Of a stretch of 64,000 nt of DNA, positions 46,340-54,832 are shown one piece after another (the stretch's first letter is position 1; each line of letters starts with the position of its first letter). The translations under genes and the position numbers were made by a program. The stretch is from Microbacterium psychrotolerans (GTDB lineage: Bacteria > Actinomycetota > Actinomycetes > Actinomycetales > Microbacteriaceae). Below the pieces are notes generated by a model that worked only from the letters and a program-made list of their open reading frames with translations, did not search any database and had not been told where the DNA came from. Location: assembly GCF_031085295.1 (NCBI RefSeq), contig NZ_JAVFWO010000004.1:124001-188000 (forward strand). The letters are read 5' to 3'.

Positions 46340-47983
46340 ATGAGTCGCGCAGGACAGCCCGCCGAAGCATCCGACCTCATCGACATCGATGAGGTGATCT
46401 CCGCCTATTACGACATCACCCCGGATCCGGGCGTGCCCGAGCAGCGCGTGGTGTTCGGCACCAGCGGCCACCGCGGCTCTTCGCTGTCGGCCAGCTTCAA
46501 CGAGACCCACATCCTCGCCACGACACAGGCGATCGTCGACTACCGCCGGTCGCAGGGCATCGAGGGGCCCCTGTTCCTCGGTCGCGACACCCACGGCCTG
46601 TCGCTTCCGGCCGAGCGCAGCGCCATCGAGGTGCTCGTCGCCAACGGCGTCGACGTGCGAGTGGACGCCCGCGACTCCTGGGTGCCGACGCCGGCGCTCA
46701 GCCACGCGATCCTCACGTACAACCGCGGGAAGGATGCCGCCGATCCGAGCCGCTCCGACGGCATCGTGGTGACCCCGAGCCACAACCCGCCGCGCGACGG
46801 CGGCTTCAAGTACAACCCGCCGAACGGCGGCCCGGCCGACACCGACGCCACCGGCTGGATCGCCGACCGGGCGAACGAGCTCATCGCCGCGCACCTGGAG
46901 GGCGTGGCGCGCACGCCGTTCCGCGACATCGACGCCGACACGCTCGGCGAGTACGACTTCCGAGACGCCTACGTGCGCGACCTCTCGAACATCATCGACG
47001 TCGAGGCGATCCGCCGCGCGGGCGTGCGCATCGGCGCGGACCCCCTCGGCGGCGCCTCCGTCGAGTACTGGGCGCTCATTGCAGAGGTGCACGGGCTCGA
47101 CCTCACCGTCGTGAACCCGGACGTCGACCCGACGTGGCGGTTCATGACGCTGGACTGGGACGAGAAGATCCGCATGGACCCGTCGTCGCCGTCGGCGATG
47201 GCCGGCCTCATCGGCCGTCGCGACGAGTACGACATCCTGACCGGCAACGACGCGGACGCCGATCGTCACGGGATCGTGACGCCCGATGCGGGGCTGATGA
47301 ACCCCAACCACTACCTGGCCGTCGCGATCGACTACCTGTACTCCCACCGCCCGGAATGGCCCGCGGATGCCGCGATCGGCAAGACGCTCGTGAGCTCGAT
47401 GATCATCGACCGCGTGGCCGAGTCCCTGGGGCGTCGGCTGCTGGAGGTTCCGGTGGGCTTCAAGTGGTTCGTCCCCGGTCTCCTCGACGGATCCGTCGCG
47501 TTCGGGGGCGAGGAGTCGGCGGGCGCGTCGTTCCTGCGCCGCGACGGGAGCGTCTGGACCACTGACAAGGACGGCATCCTGCTGTGCCTGCTGGCCGCCG
47601 AGATCCTCGCGGTGACCGGCAAGACCCCCTCGCAGCGCTACACGGAGCTCGAGGCCGAGTTCGGCGCCTCGGCGTACCAGCGCGTCGACGCCCCGGCATC
47701 CCCCGCCCAGAAGGCCGCCCTCGGAAAGCTGGCGCCCGAGGCGGTCACCGCGACCGAGCTCGCCGGCGAGCCGATCACCGCGAAGCTGTCGCACGCGCCC
47801 GGCAACGGGGCGGCGATCGGCGGACTCAAGGTGCAGACCGAGCACGCGTGGTTCGCCGCTCGCCCGTCGGGCACCGAGGACGTCTACAAGCTCTACGCCG
47901 AGTCGCTCCGCGGTCCCGAGCACCTGGCACAGGTGCAGGCCGAGGCCCGCGAGGTGGTGTCGCAGGCGCTCGCCGGCGCCTGA
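46340..47983 (+). CDS. pgm: Phosphoglucomutase (alpha-D-glucose phosphate-specific)
   Basis: A 547-residue alpha-phosphohexomutase interconverting glucose-1-phosphate and glucose-6-phosphate. Domain 1 has [12 protein letters not shown] and the phosphoserine loop [15 protein letters not shown]. The metal loop is [12 protein letters not shown]. The sugar-binding loop is [12 protein letters not shown], and the phosphate-binding loop near the C-terminus is [12 protein letters not shown]. Length equals that of E. coli Pgm. It would feed glucose from the glycosidase operons into glycolysis and supply glucose-1-phosphate for cell-wall polymers. ATG 46340 is seven bases after CAGACT. Confidence 0.97.
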   Translation: MSRAGQPAEASDLIDIDEVISAYYDITPDPGVPEQRVVFGTSGHRGSSLSASFNETHILATTQAIVDYRRSQGIEGPLFLGRDTHGLSLPAERSAIEVLVANGVDVRVDARDSWVPTPALSHAILTYNRGKDAADPSRSDGIVVTPSHNPPRDGGFKYNPPNGGPADTDATGWIADRANELIAAHLEGVARTPFRDIDADTLGEYDFRDAYVRDLSNIIDVEAIRRAGVRIGADPLGGASVEYWALIAEVHGLDLTVVNPDVDPTWRFMTLDWDEKIRMDPSSPSAMAGLIGRRDEYDILTGNDADADRHGIVTPDAGLMNPNHYLAVAIDYLYSHRPEWPADAAIGKTLVSSMIIDRVAESLGRRLLEVPVGFKWFVPGLLDGSVAFGGEESAGASFLRRDGSVWTTDKDGILLCLLAAEILAVTGKTPSQRYTELEAEFGASAYQRVDAPASPAQKAALGKLAPEAVTATELAGEPITAKLSHAPGNGAAIGGLKVQTEHAWFAARPSGTEDVYKLYAESLRGPEHLAQVQAEAREVVSQALAGA

Positions 47984-48093
47984 CCCGCGCGAGTCGGCAA
48001 CGTTCACCGGCGCCTGACGCTTTCCGCCGACGGGCCCTCGGGACGGACGGCCGGGGCGCGGAGTCACACTCCCGCCTTCCCTGCACACAGAAT

Positions 48094-48130
48094 CGCCCGA
48101 ACCCACGCGAGGGACGCATGGGTTCGGGCG
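48094..48130. terminator. Hairpin between pgm and the GlsB/YeaQ gene
   Basis: CGCCCGAACCCA (48094-48105) and TGGGTTCGGGCG (48119-48130) are perfect 12-bp arms with a 13-base loop, in the spacer between convergent genes. Confidence 0.75.
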
Positions 48131-48182
48131 ACGGTCTGTCGTCCGCGGGTGCTCGGCGGCGAGGCCGGGCGACCCGGTGCGG

Positions 48183-48464
48183 TCAGGACCGCGTCACGCC
48201 GCGGCGACGCGTGATCAGCACGTAAAGGCCGAGCACGATGATCGCGCCGAGGATGGAACCGATGATGCCGGCCGGCTGCAGGAAGCCGCCGTTGGGGTCG
48301 CTGCCGAAGATCAGGAAGCCCAGGAAGCCGCCGACGAACGAGCCGACGATTCCGAGGACGATCGTCAACAGAATGCCCATGCTCTGCTTGCCGGGGATGA
48401 CGGCGCGAGCGATGAGGCCGGCGATGAGGCCGATGATGATGAGGCCCAGAATTGTCCAGAGCAT
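48183..48464 (-). CDS. GlsB/YeaQ/YmgE family stress-response membrane protein
   Basis: A 93-residue membrane protein with three hydrophobic helices and the family pattern GLIIIGLIAGLIARAVIPGK ... GILLTIVLGIVGSFVGGFLG, Gly-rich throughout, and a basic C-terminus (ITRRRG). Members are often induced by envelope or general stress, but their biochemical role is unknown. The start 48464 has a GGAGA site about 4-8 bases upstream. Single-gene unit with a terminator downstream. Confidence 0.92.
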   Translation of the reverse strand: MLWTILGLIIIGLIAGLIARAVIPGKQSMGILLTIVLGIVGSFVGGFLGFLIFGSDPNGGFLQPAGIIGSILGAIIVLGLYVLITRRRGVTRS

Positions 48465-48616
48465 GATCTCTCCTTTGTCTCGTGGACACCGCGGGGGGTG
48501 CGGTGTCTCCTGTGAGATGTCGAAGACGCTACCGCTCCCCGGGCGGGAGCGCCCGGAAACCGGTGCCCCTTGACACGGGGCCTGAGCGAGCGGGAAAATC
48601 GCGCGTCCGCTCGCGT

Positions 48617-48649
48617 GGGGAAGCGTTTTCCGTCCCGATGCGCCACAAT
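48617..48649 (+). promoter_or_regulatory. LacI-type operator and promoter of the PmoA-family gene
   Basis: GGGGAAGCGTTTTCC (48617-48631) is a LacI-type near-palindrome with central CG; its core matches the AKR operator at 42767-42783 with one difference. CACAAT (48644-48649) is a -10 box 6 bases before GTG 48656. The operator covers the -35 position, a classical repressor arrangement. Confidence 0.55.
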
Positions 48650-48655
48650 GAGACC

Positions 48656-49630
48656 GTGCCCGATCTGACGCTCCGCCTCGACGACACCGACCTGACCGTG
48701 ACCGTCCTCACGGCCCTTCCACTCGCCGCCGGCGCGTCGAGCGGAGCCTCCGGCCGCGTGGGTCCGGCCGGCGTCGACATCGCGCGGTACGCCTTCGACC
48801 CGGGCGGCGCGCCCTCGGAAGGACCCAAGCCCTTCCTGCATCCGGTGCGTGCGCTCGACGGTGCTCCGCTCACGGCGTACCGCCCCTGGGACCACCGCTG
48901 GCACAAGGGCCTGCAGATGACGTGGACCCACGTGTCGGGCGAGAACTTCTGGGGCGGCAACACGTACCGCCCCGGCACCGGCGACTATGCCCTGCTCGAC
49001 AACGTCGGCCGCATGCGCCACGACGGCTTCACGGAGATGACGGATGCCGGCGCCGAGGTGTCGTTCACCGAGCAGCTCACCTGGATCACGCAGGGCGGTG
49101 AGGAGTGGGTCGCCGAGGCCCGGACGCACCGCTTCCACGGCGTCGACGCCGAGCGCGGCCTGTGGCTGCTGGACTTCTCGACGACGCTCCGCAACATCGC
49201 CGGCCGCGACCTCGAGTTCGGCAGCCCGACCACGCAGGGCCGCCCGAACGCGGGCTACACGGGGTTCGTCATCCGGATGCCGCGCGCCTGGACCGGCGGT
49301 CGCGTGCTGGCCGACGGCCTGCCCGACGACGCCGGCGCGGACGCCGTCATGGGTCTCGACGCCTCGTGGGTCGCGCTGTCGGGCGAGCACGACGAGTCCG
49401 ACGGCGGCGGCACGGTGCTCGCGTTCGCGGGTTCGTCGAGCGGTTGCCCCGCGATCCGCTGGTTCGTGCGCAGCGAGCCGTTCCCGATCCTCGCGCCCTC
49501 CCCCTCGTTCGACGAGCACATCGTGCTCGCGCCCGGAGCCGAGCTCTCGCTCGCGCACCGGCACGTCTTCGGCGACCGCATCTGGACTCCCGACGAGACC
49601 CGCGCCCTCGCGGCCGAGCTCGCGCCCTGA
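48656..49630 (+). CDS. PmoA family protein (DUF6807)
   Basis: A 324-residue protein of the family annotated PmoA, which is not the methane monooxygenase. Typical features are PFLHPVRALDGAPLTAYRPW-x-DHRWHKGLQM with conserved Asp and His residues, GENFWGGNTY, and GRDLEFGSPTTQGRPNAGY-like stretches. Members sit in carbohydrate-degradation clusters and have a galactose-mutarotase-like beta fold; activity unknown. The LacI-type operator supports a sugar role. Start GTG 48656 is chosen from the -10 position; ATG 48638 is an alternative. It is convergent with the glycosidase operon. Confidence 0.82.
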   Translation: MPDLTLRLDDTDLTVTVLTALPLAAGASSGASGRVGPAGVDIARYAFDPGGAPSEGPKPFLHPVRALDGAPLTAYRPWDHRWHKGLQMTWTHVSGENFWGGNTYRPGTGDYALLDNVGRMRHDGFTEMTDAGAEVSFTEQLTWITQGGEEWVAEARTHRFHGVDAERGLWLLDFSTTLRNIAGRDLEFGSPTTQGRPNAGYTGFVIRMPRAWTGGRVLADGLPDDAGADAVMGLDASWVALSGEHDESDGGGTVLAFAGSSSGCPAIRWFVRSEPFPILAPSPSFDEHIVLAPGAELSLAHRHVFGDRIWTPDETRALAAELAP

Positions 49631-49635
49631 GCACG

Positions 49636-49771
49636 TCGTCTCGCCGGCGCTCAGCGTGCCGCACGCCCGACAGGTCGACCGCGCTTCCGCAGGAGCTTCG
49701 AGTGCCGGGTCTCCTGTGGAAGGCCGGTTGACCTGTTGAGGAGAGGGGCGACGCCTCGTCTCGCCGGCGCT
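49636..49771. repeat. 16-base direct repeat flanking a palindrome
   Basis: TCGTCTCGCCGGCGCT occurs identically at 49636-49651 and 49756-49771, 120 bases apart, on either side of the first long palindrome. Confidence 0.85.
49671..49735. repeat. Long imperfect palindrome 1
   Basis: Arms 49671-49695 and 49711-49735 match at 21 of 25 positions (outer CAGGTCGACC against GGTTGACCTG, inner CTTCCGCAGGAG against CTCCTGTGGAAG) around a 15-base loop. Folded as RNA it could end the PmoA-gene transcript. Confidence 0.8.
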
Positions 49772-49794
49772 GCTCGCTCCGCGTCGCAACCCCG

Positions 49795-49857
49795 GGAGTC
49801 GCGAAAGGGCAGATCTCCGCGCGCGCCGTGTGCGGAAATCCACCCTTTCGCGATTCC
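49795..49857. repeat. Long imperfect palindrome 2
   Basis: Arms 49795-49820 and 49832-49857 match at 22 of 26 positions, with the perfect core TCGCGAAAGGG/CCCTTTCGCGA, and an 11-base GC-rich loop. It ends 2 bases before the GH3 stop codon and probably acts as that operon's terminator. Confidence 0.8.
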
Positions 49858-49859
49858 GG

Positions 49860-52469
49860 TCAGCGTGCGGTGACCTCGAGCTTGTCGCGGACGGGGAGGT
49901 CCCAGGCCGAGGGACCTGCCGCGACGACGTAGGACCCCGGCTGCACCCGGAGCGCGCCGACGTGGAGCCAGTCCTCGACCGCTCCCGGCAGACGCACGTC
50001 GTCATCCCAGACCGCGAGGCGGTCGGGCGAGAACGACAGCTCGACGTCGCGGACCTCGCCGGGGGCGAGCCGCACGCGGCGGTACGCGACGAGCAACCGG
50101 CGCGGCGTCGCGATCGCGAAGCCGCCGGCCGGCAGCGCGTACAGCTGCACGAGCTCCTCCGCATCGCGGTCGCCGGTGTTGCGCACCCGAACCACCGCCC
50201 GGACGACGGGTTCATTCGTGCGCGGCGCGAAGCCGGAGTGACGGTGCGTCGGCGCCGGCGCCGCAACGGACGCGGCCTCGGTCAGCGTCACCGACTCGTA
50301 CGCGACCGGCGCGTACGTGAGGCCGTGACCGAAGGCGAAGGCCGGCGCGCCGGCCTGATGCCGGTACGTCGCACCCTGCCGCAGCGTGTCGTAGTCGAAC
50401 AGATCGCCCGCCTGCTCCTCGGTGGCGGGCCAGCTCTGCGACAGGCGGCCGGACGGCTCGCGATCGCCCGAGAGCACGTCGATGACGCCGTGCCCGAGCT
50501 CCTGACCGCCGTGACTCGACCACACGACGGTGGCGGCGTCCACATCGTCCAGCACGTAGGGGTAGCTCGACACGACCGTCAGCACCGCGTGCGGGTTCGC
50601 CTCGCGTGCCGCGCGCCACACTTCTGCGGCCGCGGCGGGCAGCCGCAGGTGCGGGCGGTCCTCGGTCTCGCGCCCCGCGAGGTGCGGGTCGTTGCCCACC
50701 GCGACGATGACGGCGTCCGCTCGCGCGGCCGCCTCGGCGACCGCGGTTGCGCCCGAGCGCACGACGCGCACGCCGAACCGCTCGGCGTTCTCGAGGGTCA
50801 CCGCCTCGGCCGCGAGCAGCCCGGAGTCGCGGAAGGTACGCACCCAGCGGCCCGTGCCGAGGTGCAGCAGCGACCAGGTGCCGTCGGCGTGCACGTGTGC
50901 GCGGAAGCTCTCCTGCACGATCCACCCGCCGACGCGGGCGGCGTCGGCGCGCATCGGCCAGGAGCCGCCGGTGACGAGCAGCCCGCTCGCGTGGGAGCGG
51001 AGGGTGAGGATGCCGTCGCCCCAGTCCGTGACGTCGAACAGCGCGTCGTCGCCGGCGGAGTCGGAGGAAGCCTCGACGACCGAGCCGTCCGCGGCGGCGA
51101 CGACGTAGCGGCCGTTCGACGCGGCGCGCAGGGCCACCGTGTCGGCGCCGGTCACGACCTCCGCCGCGCCGAAGCGCTCGGCCGCCGCCGCGCCGATGCC
51201 CACCGAGTACGGCGGCGTGCCGGCGTACCAGTCGGTGAGCACGAGGTCGGCGAGCGGTCCGACGACCGCGACCTTCGCGGCATCCGAGAGTGGCAGCACT
51301 CCGTCGTCGTTCCGCAGCACGACGACGGAGCGCGCCACCGTCTCTCGGGCGAGCGTCCGCGCCTCCGGCGCGTCGATCGCCTCGACGCCGATGCCCGCGT
51401 ACGGGTCGTCGGCGCCGTCGAACTCACCGGTGCGGATGCGCAGCTCGAGCAGTCGCACCACCGCCCGGTCGATGTCGTCGGTGGTGAGGAGCCCGGCCTC
51501 GAGAGCCTCGCGCAGGTAGCCGATGGTCGGCGCCGCGTTCGTCTCGTTGTCGGTGAACGAGTCGAGCCCCGAGCGCACCAGCGCCGCGGCGGCGTGGACG
51601 TGGTCGGGCCGCGAGCGCTGGGTGGTCACGAGGAACGTCGGCGCTCCGGCATCCGACACCACCGCAAGTGATTCGTCGGTCCATGACCGGGCCTCGGCGA
51701 CGAGTTCGGGCTGCGTGTGCGCCGGGATGCCGTTGACCCGGTTGTAGGCGAGCATGATGCCGCCCGCGGCACCTGCCTCGATAGCGCCGCGGAAGGCCGG
51801 GAGCTCCTCCTCATGGAGCGTGCGCAGTGACATCTCGGACGACGTCGTGGAGCGATCCGTCTCGTTGTTGTAGGCGAGGAAGTGCTTCAGCGCCGGTACC
51901 GTGCGCCAGACCCGGGGGTGGTCGCCGCGCAGGCCCCGCGAGTACGCCGTGCCGAACACAGCGGTGACGTGGGGGTCTTCGGAATAGCCCTCCTCGTTGC
52001 GCCCCCACGCGGGGTGGCGCAGCGTGTTGACCACCGGTGCCCAGACATTGAGGCTCACGAGCGGGTTCTCGGCACGCTTGGCGCGCACCTCGATCGCGGC
52101 CACCTCGCCCACCTTCTCGACGAGGTCGGTGTCCCACGTCGCGGCGAGGCCGACGGGCTGCGGGAACACCGTCGCCCGGCCGAGCCACGCGGCGCCGTGC
52201 AGCGCCTCGCAACCGGTGTGCCAGGCGGAGAGCCCGAGTCGGTCGATCGCGGGTGCCGCCTGATGCAGCATCGCGAGGCGCTCGTCGGACGTCAGCCGGT
52301 CGAGCAGGTCGCGCGCACGCGCCTCGAGCGGCTTGTCGACCCGCCGGAACAGCGGCTGCTCCTCGGCGGGCGCGCCGGGTGCGCCGGGCGCGCCGGGTCC
52401 ACCGGCGTCGGCGGTTTCGAGGGGCTGCTGCGCGGCCGTCTCGAGGTCTTCGGTCACCGTCTCACTCAT
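49860..52469 (-). CDS. GH3 beta-glucosidase/beta-xylosidase with inserted beta-trefoil-like module
   Basis: An 869-residue glycoside hydrolase of family 3, without signal peptide. The TIM-barrel domain has LNVWAPVVNTLRHPAWGRNE, KHFLAYNNE (K195-H196) and nucleophile D273 in AVVSDAGAP, where most GH3 have SDW. The alpha/beta sandwich starts near LLRND-like SVVVLRNDDGVLPL. Residues about 443-572 are an insert with repeated RYVVAAADGS, LLVTGGSW and GRWVRTF strands, like a fascin or beta-trefoil module. A fibronectin-III-like domain ends the protein. The N-terminus has a GAP-repeat linker. Translationally coupled to the GH31 gene (ATGA). Likely removes terminal beta-glucose or xylose. Confidence 0.92.
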   Translation of the reverse strand: MSETVTEDLETAAQQPLETADAGGPGAPGAPGAPAEEQPLFRRVDKPLEARARDLLDRLTSDERLAMLHQAAPAIDRLGLSAWHTGCEALHGAAWLGRATVFPQPVGLAATWDTDLVEKVGEVAAIEVRAKRAENPLVSLNVWAPVVNTLRHPAWGRNEEGYSEDPHVTAVFGTAYSRGLRGDHPRVWRTVPALKHFLAYNNETDRSTTSSEMSLRTLHEEELPAFRGAIEAGAAGGIMLAYNRVNGIPAHTQPELVAEARSWTDESLAVVSDAGAPTFLVTTQRSRPDHVHAAAALVRSGLDSFTDNETNAAPTIGYLREALEAGLLTTDDIDRAVVRLLELRIRTGEFDGADDPYAGIGVEAIDAPEARTLARETVARSVVVLRNDDGVLPLSDAAKVAVVGPLADLVLTDWYAGTPPYSVGIGAAAAERFGAAEVVTGADTVALRAASNGRYVVAAADGSVVEASSDSAGDDALFDVTDWGDGILTLRSHASGLLVTGGSWPMRADAARVGGWIVQESFRAHVHADGTWSLLHLGTGRWVRTFRDSGLLAAEAVTLENAERFGVRVVRSGATAVAEAAARADAVIVAVGNDPHLAGRETEDRPHLRLPAAAAEVWRAAREANPHAVLTVVSSYPYVLDDVDAATVVWSSHGGQELGHGVIDVLSGDREPSGRLSQSWPATEEQAGDLFDYDTLRQGATYRHQAGAPAFAFGHGLTYAPVAYESVTLTEAASVAAPAPTHRHSGFAPRTNEPVVRAVVRVRNTGDRDAEELVQLYALPAGGFAIATPRRLLVAYRRVRLAPGEVRDVELSFSPDRLAVWDDDVRLPGAVEDWLHVGALRVQPGSYVVAAGPSAWDLPVRDKLEVTAR
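52372..52398 (-). repeat. Tandem 9-base repeats coding Gly-Ala-Pro
   Basis: Three near-identical copies of GCGCCGGGT in the GH3 gene encode part of a PGAPGAPGAP linker at about residues 25-34. A flexible spacer ahead of the catalytic domain. Confidence 0.8.
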
Positions 52470-54832
52470 CGTGAGTCCTCCTCGATCTCGATGCGGATCT
52501 CTCCTGTTGCTTCGGCCCGGACGATCCGCTCTCCCACCTGCAACGCCCACGGGGCGCGGGCGTCGTCCGACGCGGCGATGATCGTCCCTCCTTCTCGGCG
52601 CACGCGGAACGTGGTGGCACCGGAGGCGCCGATGGATCCCTTCGCGTCGTGGCCGGGCACCGTCGTGACGGCGTCGTAGCCGTCGGGCAGCTCGAAGCAG
52701 CGCAGGGTCACGCCGTCCGCCCAGTCGTAGTCGGGGCGGCTGTCGTCGGCGCCGAACGGCAGCACGGTGCCGGGACGCACGCGCAACGGCACCGAGTCGT
52801 AGCCGTGGGTCTCGGCCACCCACCGGCGGCCGTCGACGAGCGATCCGTCCAGGAGCGAGGTCCATCGCCCCTCGGGCACGTAGTACTCCACGCTGCCGTC
52901 GGCGGTGAACACCGGGGCCACGAGCAGCGACTCGCCCAGCATGTACTGGGTGTCGGCGTCGAAGCCGGAGCGGTCGCCGGGGAACTCCAGCACCATCGGA
53001 CGCATCATCGGCGTGCCGTCCGTGTGCGCCTGCTCGGCCGCACCGGCCAGATACGGCATGAGCCGCATCTTCAGCTTGGTGAACTCCCGGGCGATGTCGA
53101 CGGCCTCGTCGTCGAACGCCCACGGCACGCGCACCGACGAGGAGCCGTGCAGTCGCGAGTGCGACGACAGCAGGCCGAAGGCGAGCCACCGCTTGAACAG
53201 GCCCGGGTCGGGCGTGCCCTCGAACCCGCCGATGTCGTGGCTCCAGTAGCCGAAGCCCGACATCGCGAGCGACAGACCGCCGCGCAGCGACTCCGCCATC
53301 GAGAGGAAGGTGGAGTCGTTGTCGCCGCCCCAGTGCACCGGGAACTGCTGCGACCCGGCGGTCGCCGACCGCGCGAAGACGACCGCGTCGCCGACGCCGT
53401 GGTGCCGCTCGAGCGCGCGGAAGACGACCTCGTTGTAGAGCTTCGCGTAATAGTTGTGCATGCGGTGGGGGTTCGACCCGTCGTGCCACACGACGCCCTC
53501 GACCGGGATCCGCTCGCCGAAGTCGGTCTTGAACGCGTCGACGCCCTGGTCGAGCAGTCCCTGCAGCTTCGCGACGTACCAGTCCGCCGCCTCGGGGTTC
53601 GTGAAGTCCACGAGCCCCATGCCGGCCTGCCACATGTCCCACTGCCACACGCTGCCGTCGATGCGCCGGAGCAGGTAGTCCTTGTCGGCCGCTTCACGGA
53701 ACAGGGCCGACCGCTGGGCGATGTAGGGGTTGATCCACACCGACACGTGGACGCCCCGCTCGTGCATCCGCGCGATCTGACCGACCGGGTCGTGGAAGGC
53801 GCGGGCGTCCCACTCGAAGTCCGTCCACTGGTACTCCCGCATCCAGAAGCAGTCGTAGTGGAAGACCGACAGCGGGATGTCGCGCTCGGCCATGCCGTCG
53901 ACGAAGGCGCTCACCGTGTCTTCGTCGTAGCTGGCCGTGAAGGAGGTCGTGAGCCAGAGCCCGAACGACCAGGCCGGCACCCGCGCCGGACGCCCGGTGA
54001 GTGCGGTGTAGCGGCGCAGCACGTCCTTCGGCTCGGGGCCGGCGATGACGTAGTAGTCGAGCGACTCGCCGTCGACCGAGAACTGCACGCGCGAGTTGAC
54101 CTCGCTGCCGACCTCGAACGAGACGTTGGCGGGATTGTCGACGAAGACGCCGTAGCCGCGCGACGTGACGTAGAACGGCACGTTCTTGTACGACTGCTCG
54201 CTCGACGTGCCGCCGTCGGCGTTCCACGTGTCGACGACCTGGCCGTTCTTCACGAACGCGCCGAAGCGCTCGCCGAGCCCGTAGACGCGCTCGCCCGGCT
54301 CGATGCTCAGCTGCTGGTGCACCCAGGTGGGCTGCGTGCCGCCGGCGGCCGTGCCCGCGGTGCCGGGGGTTCCGGTCGTGCCGTTCTTGCCGCTGGTGCC
54401 GGTGAAGTGCCCGATCGATCGCGGCAGCGAGCTGGTGAGCACGCGCCCGTCGCTCTCGAAGTCGACGCGCCACTGACCGGCGGACCGCGAGACCCGCGCG
54501 GCCAGCGAGCCGGAAGTGAGGACGCCGCACTGGTCGTCGATCGCGATGTCGGGCTGGAAGCCCTCCTCGCCGAACACCTCGAAGTCGGGGCCGTGGTGCA
54601 CGGCGCCCGCGTGCCGCTCGACCCGCACCTTGACGACGCCGGGCGCCGGGGCCGAGAGCGTCATCGTCAGCATCGCGCGGTTGAGGGTGTCGCCCCGGTC
54701 GCGGATCACGGCGGTCGGGGCGTACACCGTCATGGTGCCGGCCGCCTCGTCGTGGCGGATGTCGTCGACCTCGACCGCGTACAGCGGGGCGAGCCCTGGC
54801 CGGGTGAGCCAGTAGCCATCGGTGAACTTCAC
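52466..54832 (-). CDS. GH31 alpha-xylosidase (YicI/XylS-like)
   Basis: A 788-residue family 31 hydrolase. The catalytic barrel has the alpha-xylosidase-type motif AFKTDFGERIP with nucleophile D437 and acid/base D504 in VHWGGDNDS, in the same context as E. coli YicI (MHNYYAKLYNEVVF, SMAESLRGGLSLAMSGFGYW). The KTDFGE motif separates alpha-xylosidases from alpha-glucosidases of the family. An N-terminal beta domain and C-terminal beta domains flank it. A Gly/Thr-rich insert (residues about 143-168) interrupts the N-terminal domain. No signal peptide. GTG 54832 overlaps the GH42 stop (GTGA), so it is the second gene of the operon. Expected to remove alpha-1,6-xylose from xyloglucan oligosaccharides or isoprimeverose. 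Confidence 0.94.
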   Translation of the reverse strand: MKFTDGYWLTRPGLAPLYAVEVDDIRHDEAAGTMTVYAPTAVIRDRGDTLNRAMLTMTLSAPAPGVVKVRVERHAGAVHHGPDFEVFGEEGFQPDIAIDDQCGVLTSGSLAARVSRSAGQWRVDFESDGRVLTSSLPRSIGHFTGTSGKNGTTGTPGTAGTAAGGTQPTWVHQQLSIEPGERVYGLGERFGAFVKNGQVVDTWNADGGTSSEQSYKNVPFYVTSRGYGVFVDNPANVSFEVGSEVNSRVQFSVDGESLDYYVIAGPEPKDVLRRYTALTGRPARVPAWSFGLWLTTSFTASYDEDTVSAFVDGMAERDIPLSVFHYDCFWMREYQWTDFEWDARAFHDPVGQIARMHERGVHVSVWINPYIAQRSALFREAADKDYLLRRIDGSVWQWDMWQAGMGLVDFTNPEAADWYVAKLQGLLDQGVDAFKTDFGERIPVEGVVWHDGSNPHRMHNYYAKLYNEVVFRALERHHGVGDAVVFARSATAGSQQFPVHWGGDNDSTFLSMAESLRGGLSLAMSGFGYWSHDIGGFEGTPDPGLFKRWLAFGLLSSHSRLHGSSSVRVPWAFDDEAVDIAREFTKLKMRLMPYLAGAAEQAHTDGTPMMRPMVLEFPGDRSGFDADTQYMLGESLLVAPVFTADGSVEYYVPEGRWTSLLDGSLVDGRRWVAETHGYDSVPLRVRPGTVLPFGADDSRPDYDWADGVTLRCFELPDGYDAVTTVPGHDAKGSIGASGATTFRVRREGGTIIAASDDARAPWALQVGERIVRAEATGEIRIEIEEDSR

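Noticed and set aside
48656..49630. Reading PmoA as methane monooxygenase subunit
   Set aside because: The family shares only a name; the protein is soluble, lacks membrane helices and occurs with sugar genes.
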